Source: SAR202 cluster bacterium
GTDB lineage: Bacteria; Chloroflexota; Dehalococcoidia; Lucifugimonadales; Australimonadaceae
DNA: 62,733 nt
Reading direction: 5' to 3'
Assembly (NCBI GenBank): GCA_016872415.1
Contig: VGZX01000007.1
Span: 1 to 62,733 of the forward strand
Shown here: positions 34,338 to 42,085 of the stretch, piece by piece
Position numbering within the stretch: position 1 is the first letter of the stretch
Layout of the letters: each line of letters opens with the position of its first letter
The notes under the pieces: model-generated
Database searches by the model: none
What the model was told of the DNA's origin: nothing
What the model saw: only the letters and a program-made list of their open reading frames with translations
Made by a program: the position numbers and the translations under genes

Positions 34338-36764
34338 ATGAAAGTCCCGCTGTCCTGGCTCGCTGACTACGTCCCGCTCAAGCTCCCGCCCGTCGAGCTC
34401 GCCCACCGCCTAACGATGGCGGGCATCGAGACCACCTTCGTGCCCGGCAAGGACGCCGAGTGGGGGCCGGTTTACGTCGGCGAGGTCGTGCGTCTCGAAA
34501 AGCACCCCAACGCCGACCGCCTGCGTCTCGCGACTGTGAGCATCGGCGGCGAAACGCTGCGCGTCGTCTGCGGCGCGCCGAACATCGCCCAAGGCCAGCG
34601 CATCGCCTTCGCGAAGACCGGCGCCCGCCTCACCGACAGCCACACCGGCACGCCGATGACGCTCGGCGCCGCCAAAATCCGCGGCGTCGAAAGCCAGGGC
34701 ATGGTGTGCTCCGAGCGCGAGCTTGGCCTTGGCAACGACCACGACGGCATCCTCGTCCTGCCACCCAACGCGCCCATCGGCACGCCACTGGCCGACTACC
34801 TTTCCGACGCCCACCTCGACATCGAGGTCACCACCAACCGCGGCGACTGCCTGTCCGTGCTTGGCGTCGCGCGCGAGGTCGGCGCCATCACCGGCGTGCC
34901 CGTCCCCGAGCCATCCCTGGACTACCCCGAGGGCACCGAGCCGGTGTCGAGCGCCGTCCGCGTCCAGATCGACGCACCGGACCTATGCAGCCGATATCTG
35001 GCCGCCGTCATCAAGGGCGTGAAGGTCGGCCCATCGCCGGAGTGGCTGCAACAACGCCTGAAGCAAGCAGGCCTGCGCCCCATCAACAACGTCGTCGACG
35101 CCACCAACTACGTGATGCTGGAATACGGCCAGCCGCTCCACGCCTTCGACCTGCGCCAGGTGCGCCGCGATACCATCGTCGTGCGGCAGGCGCGGCCCGG
35201 CGAGCGGTTCACGACCCTCGACGGCGTGGAGCACACACTCCAGCCGCCCATGCTGCTCATCGCCGACCCCGAGCGCGCCATCGCCCTCGCCGGCGTGATG
35301 GGCGGTGCCAACAGCGAGATGACCGAGGCAACCACCGACGTGCTGCTGGAGTCGGCGACGTTCAACGGCATCAACATCCGCCGCACCGCGCAGCAGCTCA
35401 AGCTCCGCACCGAAGCCTCGACCCGCTTCGAGAAGGGCTTGCAGTCCGAGCTGGCAGGCCGCGCCGTGCGCCGCGCGGCGCGGCTCATCCTGCGGACCGC
35501 CGGTGGCGCCGCAATGCGTGGGATCGCCGATGCCTTCCCCGCCGCAGGGCCCGCGAACAGGCTGCGCCTTTCGCGCTCCGGCATGACTCGACTCATCGGC
35601 ACGGCGGCGCTGTTCGACGGCATCCCCGGTCGGGCGCCGGGCGCGGGCGAGGTGCTACGCGCGCTGGGCTTCGCCGTCCAGCAGGCCGGCCACGACGCGC
35701 TCACCGTCACGCCGCCCTACTGGCGCAGCGATATCGCGATCGAGGAGGACGTGATCGAGGAGGTCGCGCGAATCGTCGGCTACGACAATGTACCGGCCGA
35801 ACCCTTGGCTGGCCGCATGCCCGCGACGCTGACACAGCCGCTCCGCGAGCTTCGTGAGCGCGTGAAGGACCTGCTCGTCGACGCCGGCATGCAGGAAACC
35901 ATCTCCTACAGCCTCATCGGCCACCGCACCTTGGAGCAGGCGTTGGCTGTCGGCCCCGGCAAGCCGGAACCGTTGCGGGCCGCCAACCCCTTGAGCCGCG
36001 AGCAGGAGTATCTGCGGACGTCGCTGCGCGGCAACCTGCTCCGCACGCTGGCGGCGGCGCTGCGCGTGCCACCGGGCGGCGCGCGTATCTTCGAAGCCGG
36101 CCGCGTCTATATCCCCCGCGCCGAGGACCTGCCGGACGAACGGGAGATCGTCGCCGGCGCGCTGGCTGGGACGCGCGGCGACTCCCTCTGGGAAAAGGGC
36201 GCCGATCCGTTCGACTTCCACGACGCGAAGGGCGTCGTGGAATCGGTGCTGGCCCGCCTCGGCCTCGACGCGGCATTCGAGCGTGCCGAGGACGACCTGC
36301 TCCACCCCGGGCGCACCGCCCGCATCACGGTCGACGGGGAGGCGGTCGGCGTGCTCGGCGAGCTGCATCCGCTCGTCACGCGCACGTTCGACCTGACCGT
36401 CGCCAAGGTCGCCTTCTTCGAGATCGACCTGAACACGCTCCAACCGCGCGTGCCCTGGCTTACGACGGCCTTCAAACCCTTCTCGCGCCTCCCGTCGGCC
36501 GACCGCGACGTCGCCCTGCTCGTCGACGAGTCGGTGCCCGCCGGGCGCGTGCAACGCTTCCTCGAAGACCATCCGCTGGTCCGCCGCGTGGCCCTGTTCG
36601 ACCGTTTCGTCGGCAAGGGGCTGCCCGCCGGCAAGCTGTCACTGGCCTACCGCCTCGAGTTTCAGTCCGGCGCGGGCACGTTGAGCGCCGAGCAGGTCAA
36701 CGAGGCCATGAGCAGCCTGCTCCAACGCCTCCAGGCCGAGACGGGCGCCACGTTGCGCGCGTAG
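34338..36764 (+). CDS. pheT: phenylalanine--tRNA ligase beta subunit
   Basis: An 808-residue beta subunit. N-terminal MKVPLSWLADYV; tRNA-binding EMAP-like domain (VGEVVRLEKHPNADRLRLATVSIGG, about 50-74); B3/4 editing domain with NRGDCLSVLGVAREV; B5 domain near PPYWRSDIAIEEDVIEEVARIVGYDNVP (about 456-483); C-terminal anticodon-binding FDX-ACB domain (FSRLPSADRDVALLV). The length is normal. With PheS it forms the alpha2-beta2 enzyme. Confidence 0.95.
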   Translation: MKVPLSWLADYVPLKLPPVELAHRLTMAGIETTFVPGKDAEWGPVYVGEVVRLEKHPNADRLRLATVSIGGETLRVVCGAPNIAQGQRIAFAKTGARLTDSHTGTPMTLGAAKIRGVESQGMVCSERELGLGNDHDGILVLPPNAPIGTPLADYLSDAHLDIEVTTNRGDCLSVLGVAREVGAITGVPVPEPSLDYPEGTEPVSSAVRVQIDAPDLCSRYLAAVIKGVKVGPSPEWLQQRLKQAGLRPINNVVDATNYVMLEYGQPLHAFDLRQVRRDTIVVRQARPGERFTTLDGVEHTLQPPMLLIADPERAIALAGVMGGANSEMTEATTDVLLESATFNGINIRRTAQQLKLRTEASTRFEKGLQSELAGRAVRRAARLILRTAGGAAMRGIADAFPAAGPANRLRLSRSGMTRLIGTAALFDGIPGRAPGAGEVLRALGFAVQQAGHDALTVTPPYWRSDIAIEEDVIEEVARIVGYDNVPAEPLAGRMPATLTQPLRELRERVKDLLVDAGMQETISYSLIGHRTLEQALAVGPGKPEPLRAANPLSREQEYLRTSLRGNLLRTLAAALRVPPGGARIFEAGRVYIPRAEDLPDEREIVAGALAGTRGDSLWEKGADPFDFHDAKGVVESVLARLGLDAAFERAEDDLLHPGRTARITVDGEAVGVLGELHPLVTRTFDLTVAKVAFFEIDLNTLQPRVPWLTTAFKPFSRLPSADRDVALLVDESVPAGRVQRFLEDHPLVRRVALFDRFVGKGLPAGKLSLAYRLEFQSGAGTLSAEQVNEAMSSLLQRLQAETGATLRA

Positions 36765-36820
36765 TCCCACGGTTGTAAGAATCGCCGAAATCACCGATAA
36801 CGGCTGGTGCGAGTGACGTC

Positions 36821-38146
36821 ATGACCGAGCACGCCCACTTCCATCCACGACGCCCTGACATGCTCAGTGTCGAGCAGGCGCTCGAACGCGTGCTCGCGCT
36901 CGTCCACCGCCTGCCCGCCGCGCGCGTGCCGCTGCTCGACGCCGACGGCCTCGTCCTCGCCGAGGACATCGCCGCCCCGTTCGACATTCCAACGCTCGCC
37001 AACTCCGGCATGGACGGCTATGCGGTCCGCTCCGTCGACGTGCGCGCGGCGACCGAGGCATCGCCGGTCATCCTGCGCGTGGCCGGTCAGGTCCGCGCGG
37101 GCGAGCTGCCGGCCGGCACCGTCGAGCGCGGCACGTCGTACCGCATCATGACCGGGGCGCCCATGCCGCCCGGCGCCGACGCCGTCGTCCCGTGGGAAGC
37201 GACGGACGAAACGCAGCGGCGGAAAGCCGGCGGCCCCATCGCCGCCATCGCCATCAAACATGCGCCGTCGCCCAACGAAAACGTGCGCCCCGCCGGCGAG
37301 GACGTCCGCCGCGGGTCGCTGCTCATGCAATCAGGCCATGTCCTCACGCCACCCGCCATCGGCGTGCTCGCCTCGTTCGGCCTTGCCACGGTGCCTGTCA
37401 TCCGGCGCCCGCGCGTCGCCATCCTCGCCACCGGCGACGAGGTGCTGACTCCCGGCGAGGCTCCGCAGTCGGGGCGTCTGTTCGACAGCAACTCCTACGC
37501 CACCGCCGCGGCCGTGCGCCGTTGGGGCGGCGAGCCGGTGCTGCTCGGCATCGCGCGCGACAACATGGACTCGTTGCGGGCGAAGCTGCGGGCCGGCCTC
37601 GACGCCGACTTGCTGCTCACGTCCGCCGGGGTCAGCGCCGGTGCGTTCGACATGGTGAAGGAGGCGCTGACCGAGATCGGCGCGATCGACTTCTGGTCGG
37701 TCCGCATGCGGCCGTCCCGGCCCATCGCGTTCGGCCTGCTGCGCGCCCCCGATGGCCGCCAAGTGCCGCACTTGGGCCTTCCGGGGAACCCGGTGAGCGC
37801 CTTGGTCGCCATGGTCGAGTTCGGCAGGCCGGCGCTCGCGAAAATGATGGGGCGAGATGCGACGCCCCTGCCGACGGTTCAGGCCGTGCTCGACGCCCAG
37901 GTGACGAATCCCGACGGGCGCCGCGTGTTCGCGCGCGTCATGCTGGAACGGCGCGGCGGTATGCTGCACGCCCGCCCCACGGGCGCGCAGGGATCGAATC
38001 TGCTAACGTCCATGGTGCTCGCGCACGGACTGGCGATCTGCCACGAAGACACCCCCCGGCGCGAGGCCGGGGAAACGGTCACCGTGCACGTCCTTGACTG
38101 GCTCAACCACGCCCACCTGTGGGCGGGCCCTCCCGTGCTTACCTAA
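36821..38146 (+). CDS. moeA: molybdopterin molybdotransferase MoeA
   Basis: A 441-residue enzyme that inserts molybdenum into adenylylated molybdopterin. LANSGMDGYAVRSVDV (about 60-75) is the domain I signature, YRIMTGAPMPPGADAVVPWE the next, GDEVLTPGEAPQSGRLFDSNSY (about 205-226) the MoCF-binding region, and LGLPGNPVSALVAMVEF (about 316-332) the domain III loop. The C-terminal beta barrel (domain IV) is complete. It starts 56 nt after pheT and is the third Mo-cofactor gene in the window after moaC and moaA. ATG 36821 is the likely start, with a possible shorter start at MLSVEQAL. Confidence 0.93.
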   Translation: MTEHAHFHPRRPDMLSVEQALERVLALVHRLPAARVPLLDADGLVLAEDIAAPFDIPTLANSGMDGYAVRSVDVRAATEASPVILRVAGQVRAGELPAGTVERGTSYRIMTGAPMPPGADAVVPWEATDETQRRKAGGPIAAIAIKHAPSPNENVRPAGEDVRRGSLLMQSGHVLTPPAIGVLASFGLATVPVIRRPRVAILATGDEVLTPGEAPQSGRLFDSNSYATAAAVRRWGGEPVLLGIARDNMDSLRAKLRAGLDADLLLTSAGVSAGAFDMVKEALTEIGAIDFWSVRMRPSRPIAFGLLRAPDGRQVPHLGLPGNPVSALVAMVEFGRPALAKMMGRDATPLPTVQAVLDAQVTNPDGRRVFARVMLERRGGMLHARPTGAQGSNLLTSMVLAHGLAICHEDTPRREAGETVTVHVLDWLNHAHLWAGPPVLT

Positions 38147-38164
38147 CTCCGCGAGGTGATTTGA

Positions 38165-38596
38165 ATGGCGACAACGCAAGCAGTGGAAGCGCCTACCGGA
38201 CGGAAAGACCCCGTTTTCAGCATCGACCCCAAGCAGATCGAGGCCAAGGGGCGCCAGATCGGCGTGGTCGTCGGCAATCGTCTCTGCCCCGGCGCCATCG
38301 CTCGCTTGAAAAAAGGGACATCCCCGCGCGGCGCCGGCTTCGAGGAGCTGCGGAGGCTCGCCCGCGACTATTGCTCGAAGGATCCGGATTTCCTCTCGCC
38401 GCGCCTGCCGGTGCTGGAGGCGGCGTTCCGCCTGCTGCTCGCGTCGCCGCAAAATCAGCTGTCGCTCAGCGACATATTGCAGCAGCTCACCGAGATTTGG
38501 ATAACGGCCTCGTGGCCGCGCCATATTTCGCAAGAGGCGTTGGAGCGCGTGCTGCGCGGCCCCAACGAGTACGGCATCCTCGTCGCCGACGAGTAG
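38165..38596 (+). CDS. conserved hypothetical protein
   Basis: A 143-residue soluble protein 18 nt after moeA. It contains FSIDPKQIEAKGRQIGVVVGNRLCPGAI, a DYCSKDPDFLSPRLPVLEAAFRLLL helix pair and LSLSDILQQLTEIW, and looks mostly helical with two cysteines. GCGAGGTG precedes the ATG. I do not recognise a family. The close spacing suggests co-transcription with moeA, but a role in Mo-cofactor metabolism would be a guess. Confidence 0.65.
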   Translation: MATTQAVEAPTGRKDPVFSIDPKQIEAKGRQIGVVVGNRLCPGAIARLKKGTSPRGAGFEELRRLARDYCSKDPDFLSPRLPVLEAAFRLLLASPQNQLSLSDILQQLTEIWITASWPRHISQEALERVLRGPNEYGILVADE

Positions 38597-39415
38597 CTAT
38601 CGGCCTCGCCAGAGATAGCGACTGATAGCGCCCACCCTGCGGAAGCCAATCCGCTCGTAGAGGCCGGCCGTCATCTCGCTCGCGATCAGGACGCCCGCTC
38701 GGAAACCGAGCTCGCGGCCATCCTGCATGGCGCGCACCGTGAGCGCGGTGCCGATGCCTTTACCGCGCGCCTCCCCGACCACGGCCAAGGTCATGAGGCC
38801 GGCGAGTCCGCCGGTGGGCACCAGCATCGCGATGCCGGCCGGCTTGCCATAGTACCAGCCGACGTACATCACCCAAGGCGTCACCGGCGATTCCAGGCGC
38901 CGCGCGGCCTCCGCCCATGACAGGCCTTCGTACTCCGGGTGCCCGAACGCGGCATTGAACGCACGCGCCCATGCCTCCTCGCCTTCCTGGTCGGTCACGC
39001 GCAATACGGCGAGGCCCGGCACCTTGGGCGGCTCCGGCAACCGCGCGAGATCGATCCCCATTGTCGGCGCGTCGACGGCGTGCGGCAGCAGGCCCTTCGC
39101 GAGCAGCGTCGCCCCGAGGTCGCGTGGCTCGGTCGTCGGCCCCACCCACCAGTACCAATAGGGAACATGATGCTCGGCCTGGTGGGCGATCATCCGGTTC
39201 ACGGCCTCCTCGACCTGCCCCGGCGCGAGACGGGTTCGGGCGACGGCATTGAACACCGGGCTGGGCACACCCGGCAGGCGCAGTCGCGCGAACGCATCGC
39301 TCGCCTCGTACACGGCGCCGGGGATCCCGCGAAACGCCTCCAGCATGCCGTGGATGTTGGCCTCCGCCGCCAGCTCCAAGCCGCGCGTGGACAGGTCCGT
39401 CACGATCTCATCCAT
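38597..39415 (-). CDS. GNAT family N-acetyltransferase (two-domain type)
   Basis: A 272-residue protein. The C-terminal half is a GNAT domain: MTLAVVGEARGKGIGTALTVRAMQDGRELG (acetyl-CoA loop RGKGIG, about 215-220) and ASEMTAGLYERIGFRRVGAISRYLW. The N-terminal half (about 1-130) looks like a degenerate GNAT-like domain with PYWYWWVGPTTEP. Such tandem arrangements are common in uncharacterised acetyltransferases. Convergent with the moeA-linked hypothetical gene. Substrate unknown. Confidence 0.8.
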   Translation of the reverse strand: MDEIVTDLSTRGLELAAEANIHGMLEAFRGIPGAVYEASDAFARLRLPGVPSPVFNAVARTRLAPGQVEEAVNRMIAHQAEHHVPYWYWWVGPTTEPRDLGATLLAKGLLPHAVDAPTMGIDLARLPEPPKVPGLAVLRVTDQEGEEAWARAFNAAFGHPEYEGLSWAEAARRLESPVTPWVMYVGWYYGKPAGIAMLVPTGGLAGLMTLAVVGEARGKGIGTALTVRAMQDGRELGFRAGVLIASEMTAGLYERIGFRRVGAISRYLWRGR

Positions 39416-39444
39416 CGATGGCTCCAGCGGACAGGGCTAACGAC

Positions 39445-39475
39445 ACGGAGGGGCTCCCCTGGGGAGCCCCTCCGT
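39445..39475 (-). terminator. terminator of the infC-rpmI-rplT operon
   Basis: A 13-bp GC-rich stem (ACGGAGGGGCTCC and complement) with a 5-nt loop, 28 nt downstream of the rplT stop on the minus strand. It also lies just upstream of the GNAT start on that strand, separating the two units. The T-run is short. Confidence 0.65.
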
Positions 39476-39502
39476 TCTCATCGCATTGGTGGCGGGAAGC
39501 GG

Positions 39503-39868
39503 CTAAGCAGCGGCGGCCAATTGGGCCTTCGCCGTCTCGGCCAGCCGCGCGAAACCGGCCGCATCGTTCATCGCCAGGTCGGCCAGCACCTTGCGGTCGA
39601 TGCTCACGTCGGCCACCTTAAGCCCATGGATGAGGGTGCTGTAGGTCATGCCGTGCTCCTTCGCCGCCGCGCCAATGCGGACGATCCAGAGCCGGCGCAC
39701 GTCGCCCTTCAGCTCGCGGCGGTGCCGGTACGAGTACGACATCGCCTTGAGCAGCGCCTCGTGGGCGCGGCGGTACAGCAGATGCTTCGATCCGCGGAAC
39801 CCGCGTGTTTGCGCGAGCACCTTCTTATGACGTTGATGCGCGGCCACACCGCGCTTGACACGTGCCAC
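39503..39868 (-). CDS. rplT: 50S ribosomal protein L20
   Basis: A 121-residue protein. MARVKRGVAAHQRHKKVLAQTRGFRGSKHLLYRRA is the basic N-terminal extension that threads into 23S rRNA; RIGAAAKEHGMTYSTLIHGLKVADVSIDRKVLADLAM is the globular part. Length and sequence are standard. Last gene of infC-rpmI-rplT, 21 nt after rpmI. L20 represses this operon in some bacteria by binding the leader. Confidence 0.97.
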   Translation of the reverse strand: MARVKRGVAAHQRHKKVLAQTRGFRGSKHLLYRRAHEALLKAMSYSYRHRRELKGDVRRLWIVRIGAAAKEHGMTYSTLIHGLKVADVSIDRKVLADLAMNDAAGFARLAETAKAQLAAAA

Positions 39869-39889
39869 GGGATTCCTCCGTTCGCTTAC

Positions 39890-40093
39890 TTACTTCGCCA
39901 GGGTCGGGACCAAGCGCTTCAAGCGCTTCTCATCGCTGGGGTGCACCGGCTGCTTCGCGTCATACGTGCCTCGCACGGCCTTCGACTTATTGCGGCGCAG
40001 GTGGCTGCTGCCCCGCTTCATGCGGCGCAGCTTGCCCGTGCCCGTCACGCTCAGGCGCTGGGCCGCGCCCTTGTGGGTCTTCATCTTCGGCAT
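39890..40093 (-). CDS. rpmI: 50S ribosomal protein L35
   Basis: A 67-residue basic protein starting MPKMKTHKGAAQRL, with GKLRRMKRGSSHLRRNKSK, as expected for L35. It starts 2 nt after the infC stop and precedes rplT, the classical gene order. Normal length. Confidence 0.96.
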   Translation of the reverse strand: MPKMKTHKGAAQRLSVTGTGKLRRMKRGSSHLRRNKSKAVRGTYDAKQPVHPSDEKRLKRLVPTLAK

Positions 40094-40095
40094 CG

Positions 40096-40662
40096 TTAGC
40101 TCACCTTTTCTATGTCGGGCACGTCGCTGGAGGTGTATTGCGGTTTCGCGGCCACCTTGGCGGGCGCCAGCAGAATGCTCATCATACGCCCTTCCAGGTT
40201 CGGCGCTTGCTCCAGCTTGGCGTCTTCCTTCAAACCCTCCGCCACGCGCTTCAGCAGGGCCACCGCCAGTTCGGGGTGGTCCATCTCGCGGCCGCGGAAC
40301 ATCACCGAAACCTTCACCTTCGCGCCTTCGCCCAGCAGCTTGCGCGCGAGTCGCTCCTTCGCGTCGAAGTCATGCTGGCCGATGCGCGGGCGGAACCGCA
40401 CCTCACGCACTGCGCTTGGCTTGTGCGTCCGGCGTACCTCTTTTTCCTTCGTCGACTGGATGTACTTGAACTTGCCGTAATCCAGGATGCGGCAAACCGG
40501 AGGCACGGAGTTCGGAGCCACTTCCACCAGATCGAGACCCCGGTCGGTCGCCAGCGCCAGCGCCTGCCTCGTCGGCATCACGCCAAGCTGCGTCCCTTGG
40601 TCGTCGATCAAGCGGACCTCCGGAACCCGTATACGCTCGTTGATGCGGTATTCGTTAGCGAT
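40096..40662 (-). CDS. infC: translation initiation factor IF-3, probable ATC start
   Basis: IF-3 N-domain (YRINERIRVPEVRLIDDQGTQLGVMPTRQAL) and C-domain (RFRPRIGQHDFDAKERLARKLLGEGAKVKVSVMFRGREM) are complete. No ATG, GTG or TTG lies between the conserved IANEYRIN and far upstream, non-conserved sequence. An ATC codon at 40662 with AGGTGGGAG just upstream gives a normal 188-residue protein. Rare starts are a known feature of infC, where IF-3 itself discriminates against them and so limits its own synthesis. The frame opens upstream to 40788, but that would start inside the promoter. Confidence 0.93.
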   Translation of the reverse strand: MANEYRINERIRVPEVRLIDDQGTQLGVMPTRQALALATDRGLDLVEVAPNSVPPVCRILDYGKFKYIQSTKEKEVRRTHKPSAVREVRFRPRIGQHDFDAKERLARKLLGEGAKVKVSVMFRGREMDHPELAVALLKRVAEGLKEDAKLEQAPNLEGRMMSILLAPAKVAAKPQYTSSDVPDIEKVS

Positions 40663-40693
40663 TGTCTCCCACCTTTCCGTGATGGAACCAAAC

Positions 40694-40721
40694 GGGGCGT
40701 CCCACGGAGCCGGGACACCCC
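40694..40721 (-). promoter_or_regulatory. infC leader hairpin
   Basis: In the infC leader a 10-bp stem (GGGGTGTCCC with GGGACGCCCC, one G-U pair) closes an 8-nt loop, starting within a few nt of the predicted transcript end and finishing 32 nt before the start codon. It may be part of an L20 or IF-3 control region; no full L20 pseudoknot was identified. Confidence 0.45.
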
Positions 40722-40734
40722 TGCGTACCGAGAA

Positions 40735-40764
40735 TTTATAGCATATCGCGTGCCGTGTCGTAAA
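40735..40764 (-). promoter_or_regulatory. promoter of the infC operon
   Basis: On the minus strand TTTACG (40764-40759), an 18-bp spacer and TATAAA (40740-40735). Transcription would begin near 40728. The -35 abuts the terminator hairpin of the arsR transcript. Confidence 0.55.
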
Positions 40765-40786
40765 GGCCGTGACCGTTCTCACGGCC
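40765..40786 (-). terminator. terminator of the arsR transcript
   Basis: Stem GGCCGTGA/TCACGGCC with a 6-nt loop, followed on the minus strand by TTTA. It closes the arsR transcript just before the infC promoter. A second, longer imperfect stem (arms 40790-40802 and 40825-40837) lies between it and the small ORF. Confidence 0.6.
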
Positions 40787-40856
40787 ACGCGCGCGGCATC
40801 CGATGAGACGCCGTCTCGCCCTGGCGGACGCCGCGCGGCTGGCTACGCTCGGCGCC

Positions 40857-40931
40857 CTAACAGCATCCGCCGGCGCAGTCGCAAGGGCCATCGCACGGGC
40901 AACCGCCCACGACGACAAGTGTTTTCAACAT
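40857..40931 (-). CDS. 24-residue cysteine-rich peptide ORF overlapping arsR
   Basis: A short ORF, ATG 40931 to TAG 40857, absent from length-limited gene calls. GGAGGT lies 5 nt upstream of the ATG, the best ribosome binding site in the area, and the start overlaps the arsR stop (ATGTTGA). The peptide has a hydrophobic N-terminal strand (MLKTLVVVGG) and the tail CPCDGPCDCAGGCC, with Cys at 11, 13, 17, 19, 23 and 24. Two CxC motifs plus CC suggest binding of a soft metal or arsenite, fitting the ArsR-type regulator before it. That is inference; translation is unproven. A frameshift from arsR into this frame is an alternative. Confidence 0.55.
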   Translation of the reverse strand: MLKTLVVVGGCPCDGPCDCAGGCC

Positions 40932-41329
40932 CGCGCACCTCCATTCCCTGTCGATTCCCGTTCACGCCGGATCGATCCCACGAAGGCCGCGACTTGGCCG
41001 ATGCGCGGCCGGTTGACGGCGTAGTACACCCACAGCCCGCGCTTCTCCCATTCCACCAGGCCCGCCTCGCGGAGTTGTTTCAGATGGTGCGAGATCGTCG
41101 GCTGCCCCAGCGGAAAGGCGGTGTTGATCTCGCACACGCACAGCGGCACGTCTTGCGCCGCCAGCAACGCGAGAATGCCGATCCGCGTGGGGTCGCTCAA
41201 TGCCGCGAATGTCCGCGCGTGCTCCACCGCCTCGGCGTCGCTCACGTGGGATGGCGCGAGGGCGATGCAGCAGCCGGCGCCGCGCACGGGCTCCGGCCGG
41301 ATCGCATTGATGATTTTCAATGTATCCAT
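40925..41329 (-). CDS. arsR: ArsR/SmtB family metalloregulator
   Basis: A 134-residue winged-helix repressor. VPLCVCEINTAF places the metal-sensing CxC (C64, C66) in the helix that carries it in ArsR/CadC-type sensors; C20 and C21 near the N-terminus could be further ligands. QPTISHHLKQLREAGLVEWEKRGLWVYYAVN (about 76-106) is the recognition helix and wing. ATG 41329 is chosen since the longer frame (41365) starts inside the operator. Two operators surround the start. Metal loss of repression would derepress arsR itself and the cysteine-rich ORF. Inducer As(III), Cd(II) or similar is inferred. Confidence 0.88.
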   Translation of the reverse strand: MDTLKIINAIRPEPVRGAGCCIALAPSHVSDAEAVEHARTFAALSDPTRIGILALLAAQDVPLCVCEINTAFPLGQPTISHHLKQLREAGLVEWEKRGLWVYYAVNRPRIGQVAAFVGSIRRERESTGNGGARC

Positions 41330-41378
41330 GTGAGCATCCTGCCAGAATGCATTGATATTTGTCAATGCATTCTGGCAG
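41305..41378 (-). promoter_or_regulatory. two ArsR-type operators around the arsR start
   Basis: CATTGA-N6-TCAATG occurs twice, at 41305-41322 (inside the first codons of arsR) and 41350-41367. The outer copy is embedded in a perfect inverted repeat with 17-nt arms (41339-41355 and 41362-41378). Centres are 45 bp apart, about four helical turns. A minus-strand TTGACA (41365-41360) overlaps the outer operator, with a weak -10 (CAGGAT, 41341-41336), placing the start of transcription at or near the ATG. The TTGA-N6-TCAA spacing matches ArsR/SmtB operators. Confidence 0.75.
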
Positions 41379-41473
41379 CAGTCGCAATCGCGGCGATGTC
41401 CCGCCGACCGAGCGCATCAATGGATGACGAGGGACCCGGCGACACGCGCGTCGCGTGCCGTTGGGCCGACGTC

Positions 41474-42085
41474 TCACACCGACTCGGCGCGTTGGCCCAG
41501 CTTCCGCTCCGTGCCCTTCAACAGGCGCCCGATGTTATCGCGGTGCATCCACACGATGAGCGTGCCGCAGCCCACCGCGTAGACCAGATACGCCGTTGGC
41601 GCCATGCCCACCACGACGAACGCAGCGAACGCCACCACCACCGCCGTGACGCCCAGCACCGAGCCCAGCGAGATGTAGCGCGTCGCGGCGACCACGGGGA
41701 TGAAAACGCCAAGGCCCACGATCGCCGTCCACGGCACCAGCACCGCCGTCGTCGCCATGCCAGTCACGATCCCGCGGCCGCCGCGGAAGCCCGCGAACAC
41801 GGGCCAGATGTGCCCGACGATGACTGCCGCCGCCGCCGATGCGTGCACCGCCGAATCGTCGGTCAACAGCCGCGCGAGCGAGACCATCGCGAACGCCTTC
41901 GACGCGTCCGCCGCGAACACGACGATGGCCGCCGTCCTGCCCGCGGTGCGTAGCACGTTGGTCATGCCCGTCTTGCCGCTGCCATAGCGGCGCACGTCGA
42001 CGCCCTTCACCACCTTCACGATGATGAGGCCCCACGGCACGCTGCCCGCCAAGTAGGCGAGTGGCACCAGCCACCACGGGCTCAC
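41474..42085 (-). CDS. plsY: glycerol-3-phosphate 1-O-acyltransferase PlsY
   Basis: A 203-residue polytopic membrane enzyme that transfers acyl from acyl-phosphate to glycerol-3-phosphate. AYLAGSVPWGLII is motif 1 (SxPxG/xxx), RRYGSGKTGMTNVLR (about 32-46) motif 2, and VFAGFRGGRGIVTGM (about 95-109) motif 3. Several hydrophobic helices are evident. It starts at GTG 42085, overlapping the der stop by 4 nt (GTGA). Last gene of argF-der-plsY. Confidence 0.92.
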   Translation of the reverse strand: MSPWWLVPLAYLAGSVPWGLIIVKVVKGVDVRRYGSGKTGMTNVLRTAGRTAAIVVFAADASKAFAMVSLARLLTDDSAVHASAAAAVIVGHIWPVFAGFRGGRGIVTGMATTAVLVPWTAIVGLGVFIPVVAATRYISLGSVLGVTAVVVAFAAFVVVGMAPTAYLVYAVGCGTLIVWMHRDNIGRLLKGTERKLGQRAESV

